NCBI GenBank assembly: GCA_036925085.1 | Contig: JAUPFP010000028.1 | Location: 2,943,001-3,007,000, forward strand | Length of the DNA: 64,000 nucleotides | Direction of reading: 5' to 3' | From: Brachycybe producta | Lineage: Eukaryota > Arthropoda > Diplopoda > Playtdesmida > Andrognathidae | Shown here: positions 26,141 through 41,100 of the stretch, one piece after another | Layout of the letters: each line of letters begins with the position of its first letter | Numbering within the stretch: the first letter of the stretch is position 1 | Position numbers and translations under genes: made by a program | Notes under the pieces: model-generated | The model's database searches: none | The model's input: only the letters and a program-made list of their open reading frames with translations | What the model was told of the DNA's origin: nothing

Positions 26141-29100
26141 GTAAGTTTCTCTTATTTTTTTTTTTAATTTTTCTTTCTTTCAAAGAAAACCACACACAAA
26201 AAAATCAATTGGCCATACAAAAAAAGGAGGATGGATGGGACTTTTCTTATTTTCATTCAGTTCACCTACATCTTCAACATACAATTGGTTTAATCTGTAA
26301 CTCAAACCCTATAAAAGCTTTTTTTTTTTTCTTCTCAAAAAGGTTAGGGTTAGATGTTATATGCCAGTAAAAGACCCAAATATATGGTAGTAGTACACAT
26401 TGACCATCTATTATTGTACACTTCTCAACAAATAAGGGATTCAAAAAGCATGCACAATGTAGATAACCAGCAAGTAATTTATTATAAAAGAGGGCTAACG
26501 TCCTATAATGTTCTGTAATTACTAATTAATGTAGCATTTCGACTAAGACACACAAACACACTTACATGTATAGCATAAATTACTGTATGTTTTATTGAAT
26601 AGTTTGGACAATTGCATATATATTAATACATTAAGACCCAAATTAAAGAAGAAAACTTAGCACTTGAAATTCAATTCCAACCCTCTAGTTGTATAGGAAT
26701 ACTAGGATTCTGAAGAGAAAAAAAACATTGTCTTATATAACAGTAACAATAATTATTGCTCAAGGTAGGCAACAAAGTGTTGTAATGTATTGTAAAATGT
26801 ACTACACTACAACCCACCACATACATTTTATGTGAGTGTTGTAGAAAATATAGAGAACTCTGTCCAACTTTTTGTGGCAGAGAAAATGTTGTTGAGCCAA
26901 TAGGAAGCCACAATCCATCATTGCATTTCAAGGTTACAAAAAGGGACATATTAATGACCACTGGGTCCACTGGTCAGAATAAATTGTGCCTCAACTTGCT
27001 GTAACAGTGTAAACATTATGTGTGGTAGGTACACCACACACAACACATATTACAACACCATATTACAACATTTATGTTGCCTACTGTAAACCTACCTTCA
27101 GACTTAACATGAAAACATAGCCAATACCAGCAGCCAAGTAAATTCTGGGACATTTAGTGTCTTGAACTTAAATTTGTTAAGACACCTTAGTCCGGGACAG
27201 AGGTCTGAAAACCGAGATGAATAGAGAGGATCTCTATTGTATAGCACAATCAAAAAGCATTATTCTAGCAGGACCCCAGACAACCTTGAATAATTCACTT
27301 TCTATTGGCTGCAACAACAACTTCTCGACAAAAAAAGTACAACTTTAAAGTACCTTCCTTCCACAACACACATACACACAAGTTGCACGTTGCAACTTGT
27401 GACATAGTCACTGTACTTTACAACAGTTTGTTGAGTAATGTGTATCCACCCTTTACGCCGTTCTTATGCTGAGAAAACGTTGTGACAAGACACAAACTAA
27501 TGTAATCCATGATTCACATTATTTTATATAAAAAACCTATCACCATCAATCAAACATAAGCTTCAAGGAAACAATTTTTTTCTCTACGTTTTGACGTTTC
27601 ATTTTTAAGAAATTGTTTACTTTTTAGTAATCGAAACAAATTGTGAATGGAAAGATGCATTAGATATTTTCAAAAAATAAGTGCGTTATACTTAAAAAAA
27701 AATCACTTAAATTTGCTAAGGCAAATCAAGACAAACATGGAAACGGTGAAAGATTTCTTTTCTCAAATCAACATTTTAAGATAAAAAAAATAAAAAGTTT
27801 TTCTTAAATTAATATATGTTTGTGAATGTCCCAAACTTATTACCATGAAGAGATCTTTTAAAATAAAACTTTTATATCAGTTTCAACATATTGATTTTTC
27901 ATAACAAGTTTGAATAAAAAAAAAACTTGGCAAAGAAGTTTACTTTTTTAAAATAATCAATCACGAAAATACTTCTTAATCCTTCATCCTCTTTTCAAGT
28001 GTGTAAAAAGCTGACATTTTTTTTAAAAAAATGCATCTAAAATTATTTTTAGGCTGGCTTCACATAGACCACTCGGTAGCGCCAGGTGGGTTGTATGAAG
28101 AAAGCCATTTACATCTATGGAATGCTGTCAGTGCATACCACTGATATGACTTTTATCACCACTGGCAACAAAAAAAGGTGGTGGTGGTGGTGGTGGCCAC
28201 CTGTGGGAGGGTTCGACCACGCCTTGCCACTGTGGCGCAAGAAAAATTTTGGCAGTGGCTTGTGTGAACACCTTCTACATAATCTGTAGTTTTTTAGACA
28301 TGGTACATTTTTGTGGCGCCACAAAATGGTCCGTGTCAAGACACCCCTAGCCATTTTTATATCCAGGATAGATAATGTTAGGTGTAGCTTTAAGTTAACA
28401 TTGATTGCATCGTTACAGGAGCAGCAAAATAGATATTTATTTATTCAGCAGATGGATTGTAAATGATGAAAGTAAAATATATTAATTCTGATCAATGATC
28501 AGTCCATTTTACCCATTTTTTATCACTTACGCTCGTTTGTTTTACGACCTGTCAAGCATGTTTTATTTACAAGTATGATCGTTTTATCATAAAAAAATAT
28601 TGTCAACACACAATAGAAACGCTTACAGCTACTAAAAAAATTGTCATTATCATTTTTTTGAAAGACAGAAATATGAAGTGTTTGTTATCTCATTTAACTT
28701 TTCAAAACAACCTAAAAATAAAATACATTTGACAAGACTACATTAATGGCCTATAATAAAGTAACATGTATTGCTTAGACCTGGTTACAACCATTAAGGT
28801 TATTGTCTGTTACCAGGGCCGGGTTAAGCCAAGAAGGGCCTCTAGGCTTTTTTAGTGCTTCACCTAAGCTCTGAAAAAAACAGGATTAATGGCCATATTC
28901 TAAAGCCAAAGTAAAACTTAAATAAAGCTTAAACTTCCAACTTTATGCGCGCTTTGAGCTTCCAAATTTACGCTTTGAGTTGTGTGTTAAACAAAGCGCA
29001 CCTCTCAATCGCGTGAGCATTTTCACGATGGGAGTAGAATGGCGCAAATGGGCACACAGCTTCCGATTTGTCTTTGACAGATATTTTGCTGTTTGTCTGT

Positions 29101-32100
29101 TACGTGTTTGTACTTAGGTGACGTTATCTTCTTTCAGCCATTAGGAGTGTCACAAAATACCACAGGTAGCCCTTTTATTACCTCGTAAGGCTTTGTTTCC
29201 ATTGGGGTGAAAATTTCAACTGGTGAAAAATTGAACAAACGTCCACATTTGTTCAATTTTTCATCAGTTGAAATTTTTTTTGATAAGTTCAAATTTTCAT
29301 CCCAGTGGAAACAAGGCCTTAGAGAGCAAAGGCCCCACCCACATCGAAATTTACAATGCAAAGCTAAATAAAACATGAAAACGATTTTTGTCGGAGCTGT
29401 TGCACGGCCGTGTTGATCCCTTTGGTCTTGTGACACAGCACACACTTAAAGCACACAGCTCATGGCGGGGGGGAAAAACAGCACGCATGAAAATCCACCT
29501 TTTACTATAGAGTTTTGTCTGTTTTGTATCGTGTTTTAAGTTTAACTTTTATTTTACGGGGGAGAGGGGTTTGAATACGGGGCGTTTAGTCCTAGAATTT
29601 AACTCGTTATTTTTTTCCCTCCATCCACTTTAAAGTTATTCATCACTAATTTCTGTACTAAAAACATGAAATTATAGAACATCAGTTAGAAAATTATTAG
29701 ATTAAATGCAGAGACCCTCCCCTTCTCCCTCCCAAACAAAATACTCAAGACTGACATTACAAGTTTACGAGTATAGGAGTATAAACTTTACATATCACAT
29801 TAGGAACTCTTGTAAATTTTTTTTAAAAAAATGTTATTCATTAAAAGAGAAAAGAGTCCATTTGTACACCATATAATATAAATTACAACATGCTATACAA
29901 CAATTTCATACATATTACATCTGTGATTGCAACAAAAGCAGATGGCCATAATAAATGTACAATACCATTTACATGTTAAAATGCATAGAAAACAACACAA
30001 AAGGAATAAAACATTACCATGGATTACAAAAATCTGCTTCTGTCTTGCAACTCTCTTCAACAAAAACGCACACATACCGCACATAGAGGTTCATAGATCT
30101 TTTTTTCCAACTATTTTGACAAAAAAACCCAACTTTTTATGTCATCTATCTGCATTGCAGTGTGCAAAACTGTAAAATATTTAATAGGATAGAATAGGAA
30201 GAGACATTTGAACAAAAAAAAAACAATTGATTTTTTTCTTCTTACCTGCAAAGAACAAAATTTATATCTTCAGAAGCAACAACAACAACAACAACAACAA
30301 AAGTCATCTGGAGCTCATTTTATTCACGGTGTTGCTTGATTTATTTCAAATTTTCACGTTTCAGTCATTTTATCTAAAGTAAAAATTAAAAATTTATTAA
30401 TGAAATCAATAATGTGTTCTATTTAGCTCTAAAAAAATGTTTTGGCAAATACGCTCCTATACTTAAATATGATAATTTTCTCATTTTTGTTTTTCTCAAT
30501 TTTGTTTTTTTAAATTTAGAAATGGCAACATAATCTCTAAACACGACTCACACACTTATACAGGATGGCATAAAAGTCGTGTATATTATACATACAGTTA
30601 CTGAAAAAAACACTAGCCTCTAACTTAGGTTTTTTTAACATGAGAAAAATATTTGTTTTAATTGTTAAAATAAATTTCTCAAGTTAAAATTACATTAAAC
30701 TTTTAAGTGTACAACACATTTTTCTGTTGGTCAGTTACAATTAAAAGGACACCTTGCAACATTCATTATTGTGCTAGACTTTTGCACCACTCTTGTATGT
30801 TTATACAAAGGTTGCCATTAAGCATTGTAGCAAGATACACGAGGATGATTTTCCTTAATTAAGTTACCAAAAACTAGCATCTAAAATTCAAGTTAATTTA
30901 CATTTTGCATGCTGCAAGTTGTATGCATCACAGATTAAAAAAAAATTTATTCAAGGACCCCAGAACACTAATAAAATATAGCAGCCTCCTGAAAAGGTTC
31001 TTAAAACTCATTCCCAGTAAAGCTCAATAAGGGGTTTTTCATTAATTCCTAGTAAACTAATGAGAAGAGACAATGTATCTCTATAATGTAGAATGTACAC
31101 ATTCTATGCATACCTAATTTGCGAACCGGACCGTGTACATCGAAAAACAAAAGAATGATATTTTAAAAACAAATATCATAAAAATTAATCGCCCCTTACA
31201 ACAATAGCAACACTGTGCCAATATTTGGACCCACTATTCAAATTTGTAGCTAGCTTCTAACTGTCAAAATAGATTAAAATACAAGGTCTATACTATTTCA
31301 TACAGTATGTTCCAAAACAAACAACACCCTAATCTATTTTCAATGTAAGCTCGCGTATTTGGTCGTCACAGTCTATTGATTTAAATTGAATATCTAAAAA
31401 AAACTAGAAAAGGAACACCATTGAAACTTAAACTGAGCATTAGTTACAATACTGATATGAATTTATTATGATGGGTTACATGGTTTTATTAGTCACGAGA
31501 CAGATTAATTGTATTTTACTAGGTGACCTACACTTTACAACTTTTTTATATCGGTCATTAGGTGGAGTTACTTCAAATTAAGCTTGTTGAAGGGGGTCTG
31601 AGGGTAATGTAAAAAAGTGTAGCTCACTGAGTGGACCACAGTTCTTCTCCAAATAGCTGTTTGAAAGTGTAGGTCACCTAGTGACCTATAATTAGTCTGT
31701 GTCCCATTAATCACAACTATATCTGTATATTCATTTTATGGGCAGTCTTTTTACATTTGTATTATGAATTGATGTCAGTCCATAAATTGATGTTGGTCAT
31801 AGATAGATATGACTATGTAGTATGTATTGTCATGTGACAGTTATAGGGCCATTTCTGTAATGAAGCCACTGGTTATTAAAAATAAATCGAAATGTAGTTT
31901 TACAAAAAAAATCGAATAATTAGGTAATTAATTAAAAAAAAAATATTACATGTTAAAAAAGCGGTGTGTTCCAGTTGGGAAGATTTTTTGGAGGGACAAT
32001 TCTTACTGGAACAACGCGCTGATGGTTGGAGATGGCGGCTAGCAATGACGTGAATGTACTAAAATAAGAATAAACAAACAGCGGTTAAATAGCATAAAGA

Positions 32101-35100
32101 ATATGTATTTGGAGTGGAATGGAGCTCAAATGCATATATATACATTTTGCTATTTAACTGCTAAGCTGTTTACACTATTTTTGATACGTCCACCTCACTG
32201 TTAGCCTCCATCTCCAACCCTTGGGCTCGTCAAAGGTTAGATTAGTTCCCCAAAAAATTCGTTCCAGCTAGATACAGACAAAACAAAAGCCAAGATTAAA
32301 AATATCATTTCCGTCAACAAAAAAAAGCTCACATTGAAACATCATTTAAAAAAAAATTAGCAACTAAATAATTAACTATTTACAAAGTTGTTTAATTTTT
32401 TTGCACTACTATATTTTGATATATTGATAACAAACAAAGATAAGTTTTTAATTTGTAGCATTTGTAATTTCAGGGATATTTAATTTTAAACGATTTTAGG
32501 TGATCCATCATTCTAAAGATTGAGATGTTGGTTCTGGAACATACTGTATAATTTATTATCATCTTTAAAAAAAACAATGGCGCTGAGAAAACTAAGTATT
32601 TTTGTAACCAACACCGCCATCAAGAATAATAATCAATACCAGTGTTATGTAAATTATATCAAGGTGGCTAAAGGATGCGCCATTAGCACTTTTAAATTGC
32701 ACGCCTCTTTCATGTGTTCATTATCATCAGTGATAATATTAATAATAAATGTATTAATATACAAATTTCTACATGTATGATACAATAATTAGGTACTTCT
32801 TTAACAGAAAGACGAAAAAATCTATAAAAATATGAACTTACTACATTTTTTAATTTAGTTTCAGGCGAAAAAGAAACTAAAAATGTGGTTTCATTTAAAA
32901 CCACAGATAACATTACAGTAATTAATAAACAAAACATACAAAAAACCATCTTCCAATTGATATTTGTAATCAGTTCATTTTTTTTTTACTTCCCAAATTA
33001 AAAAAAAAACACTCATTATGCACATTCGCTAGCTAAAGTGCAAAATGGTATGAAAAGGTTTTACAATCAGATATTAGTAATTTATCTGGTCATGATGCAT
33101 TTCAGAAGCAATCAAAAATTTGTTTTCAAAGACTAGAATAATAGATGTATGACTTATATTTAAAAACTAGTGGGGCACCCCCATCATAAATGACGGGAGC
33201 AAAATTCACAGGCAATTGTGCCCAGCATTAGAATTTCTTTTCCTCCGCCCTTTTATGACGTCACACCCAGTAACAAACCAATTAGAAATTGATGACGTTC
33301 ATAAAAGGGCGGAGCAAAAGAAATTCTAATGCTGGGCACAATTGCCTGTGATAAACTGTAGTTTAATTTTGCTACTATTATCCCCTTCCCTTTTTATATT
33401 TGAAAGAGAAAATGAGTTTCATTTTCTCTGGTGTGCGCATGCGCGTCGTTTGTTCCTTTTTTACTCTTTTCATTTCAGTTTCAGTCACCCCCTCCCACTT
33501 TTTCTCTCTCCCCTTCTACACTTTCCAACCTTTTCCTCTCTCCAATTTAATATTATGGGGTTCTTGGATGGGGAGTGTGCAACATATAGTTGACCTTGAG
33601 AAAAAAAAGCTGTTCATTTCTTCATTTATTTAAATTTATATAAATTCCGACGTGCTTCAAGGGTTTGTACAGTGTTACTCCACACACACACACACAGACC
33701 TGGGATATTATATATACATGTATGTAATATAATAAACTTTTTTATGGAACAAAAAATTGAAAGAAATGTCTAAAAGCTTAGAAGTGGATCATTTTCAAAC
33801 TAATATAAAATGTTTAATTTTTTTTTTTAAATAACCACATTTATTCTTAATCATGATTTTAGTTACTTTTCTAGTTTCTAAAAACATCTTCATATATTTT
33901 TATTAATGTTGCTTCTGAATTTTCATTTACTAATAATGTTTTAGATAAAAACCAATTTACACAATACCTGAAGGGTATTTATTATGTATATTTGCTTATC
34001 GTTTTAAAAAAATTTAAGCATTTTTAAATATCGTTCAGAACTAGTAAATTTGTAGGTTTGTAAATTGGCTGGTAATTGTGCAAAAAAAATTACTGATTCT
34101 CGATATTAACCCTAACCTAACATACGAGTGTAAGTATAAGTAAAACCTGAGAACGTGAACACCTGCATTGGTCATGAAACACCATCTCAAAAGCCAGTGC
34201 TATCAACCACCTTAAAGTGTCATTAAATGGCAAACATTTTGTGCACCCAATGAGAAATCGCCGTACATTTCTCATTACAAAACAATTGCAAGTATTACAA
34301 CAATTTTAACAGAATTGATGATCCTCTGTGGACAGTTCTAATAGTTTTTTTTTCAGCAATTTTGTTGCCAACCCCTGACATCATCCACTGTTATTGAATT
34401 TTGCAATTACTAGCATAGATTTCAATTGAGTTTTCAAAAGTCCTTCTATATAAATATAGATTGTGAGATCCTGTTCAGTAGAAAATACCTAAGACTACCT
34501 GAAATTGAAATTGCACGGAGGCTGGAGTAATGCATTTCCACTTCAGATGAAAAAATACTAATCAGACATTCTTTCTCTATCCAAGACCTATCCAACCACA
34601 GAATCTTATTATGTAATACACGGTGTTTAAAAAAAACCGCAACCCTTGGAAAATTCATGCTTATACGAGGAATATCAAATATATTCTAGATTAATTTTGT
34701 CGCACCATGGTGGTTGACGCGACTTGCTTCACGTGGATCTATCAATCACTGAAAACAATGGAATGCTGTCAGTGCATTCTACTGGTATATGTCCTTGATC
34801 ACCTTTGACAAACAGGCGGTGTTTGACACTTGTACTTGTGGCTGAACTCAGTCACTTATCGTTACTGTGGTGCAAAAAACCGGTGGCTGTGGCTCGTGTG
34901 AACACCTCCTATGTCACCTAAAAACGACCACTTTGGTTAGGGCAACACCGTTTTTTGCATCACAGTAGCGAAGAGTGTTTAAGTTCAGCCACGGGTGGCG
35001 AATACCGCCTGTTTGTCAATAGTAAACAAGGTCATACCAGTGGAATGCACCGCCCAGCATTCCATTGTTTTCAGTGGTTTTCAGAAAGCCGCGTCAACGA

Positions 35101-38100
35101 CTACGTGGCGCTTCTTTGTGTCGACACAAAGTGTTCTGTGTGATGCAGGTCTTACTCAACTCTTCTGAAGCAGTTTGAAGCATTTTGCAATGCAAGAAGG
35201 CGTAATTCATAAAATACATAGACCAAATTTTTTATATCAATAGTTCAAATTTTTATCGAATGAATGGCGCCTCATATATAATAAATTCACAAGAGTTTAT
35301 TGGAACATTGTTTCACAAGAGTTACTGAATGCACCCAATTGGTTTTATGTAAAAAAAAATTTGTCAAATCCATAATTCAGAAGAAAACATAGCATTTAGG
35401 GTTGTATTCTTAACGAGTGCTTAGCCAAAGTTAGAGCTAAACTCATGAACTTTAGACATGCAGTTTCAGGTAAAAGTTGATTAGTTTAGCTCTAACTTTG
35501 ACTAAAAATGCCACACTTAAACTTAAGTAAAACGCTCTGTTCCAAAATAGAAAGAAACTCAAGTTATAATGATCACCACTGAGCTTTCTATTCTTCTATA
35601 TTGAAACCCTGCTTTAAGGGTTCAAGTTGAAGTTTGTGTGTTAAGTTTTTTTCTTGAATTTTGGCCTTAGAATTACCAGATAAATTCATCAAAAGTAGGA
35701 CACACATTAACTCTTTCTCTCGTATGATCAATTTGACTAAACAATGATATGCAAAATAAATACATTACTGGAAAACTATTCACTTCAATGGATAATTTGT
35801 CGGTGCATAAAATAAAAGTCTGTCAATTATAAAGTCTATCTTAAAAGGGTCGATAGATGCATTGCGTGCCTAGAATCTAGAAAAAGTTTGGTGTCTCTAG
35901 GATTCGTAAAAAAAGGGCCAATTGAGCCAGACACGCACCAGTAGACTATACATGTATATTACTATTATTGATCATCTATAAAAATACCAGACTGTAATAA
36001 TGAATTTTCATACAAATATTAAGCTTAAAAGGAAAAAAATCTATATTTTACACATAATAATGGTATAATAACAATAATAATAATTAAATTAATAAATAAC
36101 AAACCTAATTGACGAGCTGTGTTTGAAAAAAAAAACTTTTTAATGTTAGATCTCTACCACATTTAGCACTGAAATTTGCAGTTCGTTTGCAAACCCCTCC
36201 CCCCCTCCCACTTCAAATTTCAATTAATAGTATTGGCAAGCGTAGCATAAAATTAGCCAATCAAATAATGATATAATCACATAAGCAATTTAATGCTAAT
36301 TAAGATGATGACCTTGATAACATTTGACAATTTTTTTTAGAATCAATACAAACCACATTTTCTACCTAATTGTAAAAAAAAAATCATTCGATGGAAGAAA
36401 AGAAAAACAAACGCAATTAAGAACAAATTAATATGGTTTTTTCGTGTGCTCAAAAGCATTGTCATAACTCATGAGCACGTATAGGAAGTGCACAACGACG
36501 TGCATTCTGAATTGGCCTAACATTGGAAGCGTGTATCGCAAACGGGAAATGAAGACATACTTGTCTTACAGGCTTCACTGGGAATGTATTGCATTCAACA
36601 TTTCCATTCCCGCACTTCCGTTCCATGTGCAAGGAATTTTTGAAGTTGCTCAAAAGTGAACTTTAATCTGGTCAATTTTAAAAGAATGCAATATAAATCG
36701 ATGACATTCTTTAAAAATTAACTTGATTAAAGTTCACTTTCAACTTAAATTTTGAGCAAGTGGAAACGAGGCCATAAGGGTAGGTTTATACTCCAAACTT
36801 TGCTAAGATTCGCAAGCTTTGAAGCTCCTAAAAATTAGCTCACCAAAGCTTAGCTTGTTCTTAGAAACATGTGGTCTTGCAAGCTTCACAATATTTTCTA
36901 ACCTTTCTACCCTATAAAACAGATATACAAAACAATAGAACCCTTCTCCTTCTGGAAGCAAAAAAAGGTGTGACTTGTTCACCCCATTTGTGTATCTGTT
37001 TCATGATTGGTGCTTTGAGTTGCTAAGCTAAGCTTTGAAAAGTTGAACGACAATCAAAGCTAGCTTCATGCTCTGGCGAAGGCAAAAACCTAAAGCTCTG
37101 ACGTCATTTTTGAATCTTTGCAGGCTGCTTTGCCGCTTAGCAAGTGAGTATAAACCAACCCTTAGGCTTGGTTTATACTCCCTTGCTAAGCGGCAAAGCA
37201 GCTCGCGAAGCTTCAAAAATGACGTCAGAGCTTTAGGTTTTTGCCTTTGCCAGAACATGAAGCTATAGCTCTTTGAAATTGTTCAACTTTTCAAAGATTA
37301 GCAACTTAAAGCACCAATCATGAAACGGATACACAAATTGGGTGAACAAGTCACACGTTTTGTTTCTTCCAGAAGGGGGATTTTTTCTATTGTTTCATAT
37401 ATATTTTTTATAGGATATAAAGTTTATAAAATGCAGTGAAGCTTGCAAGACCACGTGTTTGTATGAACAAGCTAAGCTTTGGGGAGATAATTTTTAGGCA
37501 CTTCAAAAGCTTGCAAAAATCTTGTTGGAGTACATAACAGTTTGGAGTATAAACCTACCCTTAGAGAGTCAGCAAATTTAAGTGAACTAAAAGGAATTGT
37601 ACCCTGTATATAGAAATTATTATTTTTAAAGCAGATAGATAAATACACAATCTGTTTATTTTGGAATATTACTGAAAATGCCACTCTTCTGACACTACTA
37701 TTGTGTCATATTTATACATAATTCCACGTGATCTCATTAATTATGAATATGACATGACATGCATGAAATGCAGTCTTATAAATGCAATCATCATTTAAAA
37801 GAGGCTGAATATGCCAAAAAAAAAAACATTTCATTTTGACAACTCTGAAGTCTGCATATAACAAAAATAAAATAAAAGAACAAGAAAAGAATAATTGATT
37901 TTCTTTTATATCTAGTAACAATGAGGAGTATTTTTTAGAATAAATTCCCTTCAAAAACATACTGTAAATAAATTTTGTGGTTTTTGGCAAGTCGACTTCA
38001 AACTTTCTAAAATTTCAACATTGATTTATTATAATTTAATATTAAGTTATTCAAAAACAAAGAAGTGGCTAATATAATGTTTCCTCGTTATTTTAGGCGG

Positions 38101-41100
38101 CCTGAAGTCTACGGACCCCTCATCTAAATGTGAGGCTGTGTTTATTTGTTTTTTTTTGTTTTTTTACTTCATGGCTTTAATTTTGCCTTTTTTATTATAT
38201 TATAAGATTTTTTCTTAAATTAAAGTACTTGTCTTAAAGCTTCTCATTAAAAATTCAGACAAAGATTTGCATAATTGGACGTAATGTTTTTTTTTTTTTT
38301 TTTTAAAGCAACTTTAAGAAGAAATTCAACGTTTGCTAGAAACTAGAATAGTAGAAAATGAATGCTAAAATGTTTTTATGATAATATTTTTATAAATACA
38401 GTAGAATGACGATTATACGGACTTAAATGGACCCGGACCTGGTCAGGATTAGAGACAGTCTGGATAATATGGAAAATTGCCGTTTTTTATGTTAATTTTT
38501 CTATTTAACTAACTGCAAGTTAAAAGTCAAAAACACTGATAAACTAAAAAAAAAAAAACATTATGATAAAAAGCTGATCCGGATTACTCGGAAGTTCCGA
38601 TTACTGAGATCTGGATAATCGAGTTTTACTGTAAACTTTTTCTGGCAATACGAAAATCTTTTTTTTTTTTACTAAACGATAAAAATCATAAAATTTGATC
38701 ATTTTTATGATGTTGTAAATGCCAACAGTGTCACTATAGTAACAACTTGTCACAGTTTATGTTGCATGTTGGCATTTACAACGTTTTAGAACTGAAGTAA
38801 AGTTTAAAGTTTTTTTTAAATATTCTAATATTGATTAATAATTTTTCATACATTATCTTCATTTCTTAGCTTCCTGTAAATTGTATTACAATATTTTATG
38901 CCTTTAATATGTAACTGGTTTAGTAGAAAATTTCTTTGTTTTTTTTTCTATATCTTGAAAAAATTTAAAATTTGGTATCTACAACGTTTTGGAAATGCAC
39001 GCTTCAAATACCGATAATTTAAAAATTACATTTCAACTTTCAAAATATGTTTGAAAATAAAAAAAAATTATCAAAGCAGAATCAAAACTTGTAAAAATAT
39101 TAAGACATAAAACATTTTTTTAAAATAATTCATAGAATCTAATTTGATACTATTCGTTTTCAAGCTTTTATTATGCTGAAGCATTGCAAAATATATCATT
39201 TTCTAATATAACAATAATTCAACACTATACACAGAATATACTTTATTTTTTTTGCCATTTTCGAATAAAATAAAACAAAAAGATCATTTTTGATTTTTAA
39301 TTTGATAAAATTTGACACTGCATTGCTCCTACATACATATCCAAATGCTAAAACGTTTTTTTGTAATGAAATTAGATTAACTTTTGAGTCTAATTAATTT
39401 TCTCCACGAACTCGACGAGATTTTTTTTTTTAAATATTTATTTAGCCTTGTCAAAAATATATCCCTAGAGACATTACCGTGTTCCTGTTCAAATTTTTAT
39501 ACTGCTCAAAATATATAACTCATATAGTTTATCTGTTACTCTAAATCACAGCTTTCAGCAATAATTATAACTGCAACGGTAAAAGAAGGAAGAAAATAAA
39601 AGCAGTTCATTAACAAGTGTTATATATGGAAGCCCCCTGTAGTTAGGCAATCACTACTAACATCAAATTAGTGGAAGTAACCACCTATTCATGCAAATTT
39701 CATAATATTTTTGCACGCATATTCACATATCCTTATTTTCTTTACATATATACAGACACATAAACAAATGCATACCTACCTAACAAATTATTAAACGAAT
39801 GAAAGATTAAGATTACGAATAATTAAAAAATTTCAAAACAATCATTTTTAATTTAATCATTTTTTTACATATTTACAAAACGAAAACGAATAACACAAAA
39901 AAAATCAGATATAACTTGATCCTTTCTCTTAAAATTTTTTATTTTAACACAAAATTCTTTCACACAATATTTCGCTCTTTTATTTTAAATGATTTCTGCT
40001 GTGTGATATTTTCGTGATATTTACTTGTATTTTAATTGTGCTATTAGTTTGTGCGTAGACATTAAAAACATAATCGGAAAATGACATTTAACAATCTAAT
40101 TATTTGCTTAATTATAAATTACGTCACCAGTCAAAAATAAAAAGCTATAAGTAAACTTTCTGCTAAATAGACAATTTATTGCTATTTTTTTTACTTTCAA
40201 ACAATTTCAAGAATAATTAATTTATTAAAAACCAGATAAATGATGTATAATGGATTGATGACGTTAAAATTATTTTTGCTATGATATCGAAATATATTTA
40301 TTATTTAGCCAAATTGCCACAAAAAGTTCATTTTCAAAATTTAAAAATATCATAAAATACATCATTCATTCTTCTCAGTAACTCTTCTAGTTTCTAATAT
40401 AGTTTGAACTTTCACATTTTACTTAGCTAAATAAAATTGTTTTGATCAATACACAGATCACTTTTGACCACTTTTCGACTGCAAAATGATGTCGAAGGTG
40501 GTTAGACAGCCGTTGCAATGTATGACTTAAGATGGTCGGTTTTGTCGACGACAATCCGACTTCGTTTTGCAGTTGAAAAGTGGTCAAAAAGTGGCCTGCA
40601 TGCCAAGGGCCTAAAATGTTTTAAAAATTTATGAACAGCTGATTTTTGGAACTTTATTCTGCATTTCAGGAGCAACACACACTAGGAGAGAAATTGAAAG
40701 TGTGTAAGAAACTAGAACGGTAGCTAAATTATTTAAATAGTAATTTCATGTAAGATAAACTTTTTATAGACAAAACTTTAAAAAAAATATTGTCTGCTAT
40801 ATTAATTAACATGAAAATAAACTTAAGTGACATACTGTAGCTAGCCTCCTAGTTTCTTAAAAACTTTCTAGTTTCCTAACATTTAACTTGGGTAAGAATC
40901 ACACATGCTGAATAAAAATCCCATTGAATTCCACTTTGTAAGAAGCACTTACAAGTGCAAAGCACCATGGAAATATTCTCATTTTTTATTTCTAATTCTA
41001 ATTTCTGATGGTTTTTCAGCATGAGTGATTCTTTCCTTAGTCAAATTCACTTTCCGATAGATTCAACTGGGTTAACTTTGGTCCACTTTTTAAATATTTT

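Noticed and set aside
25807..26370. 187-codon open frame spanning channel exon A
   Set aside because: It has no ATG upstream of the exon. The Phe/Leu-rich part is a T-rich polypyrimidine tract and the part after 26140 is intron beyond a GTAAGT donor.
28177..28196. GGT repeat as a poly-Trp or poly-His coding region
   Set aside because: Simple microsatellite within a dispersed repeat in intron 1.
37028..37268. Near-identical frames on both strands (76 and 66 codons)
   Set aside because: They are mirror images produced by the foldback element at 36777-37561, not a conserved protein.
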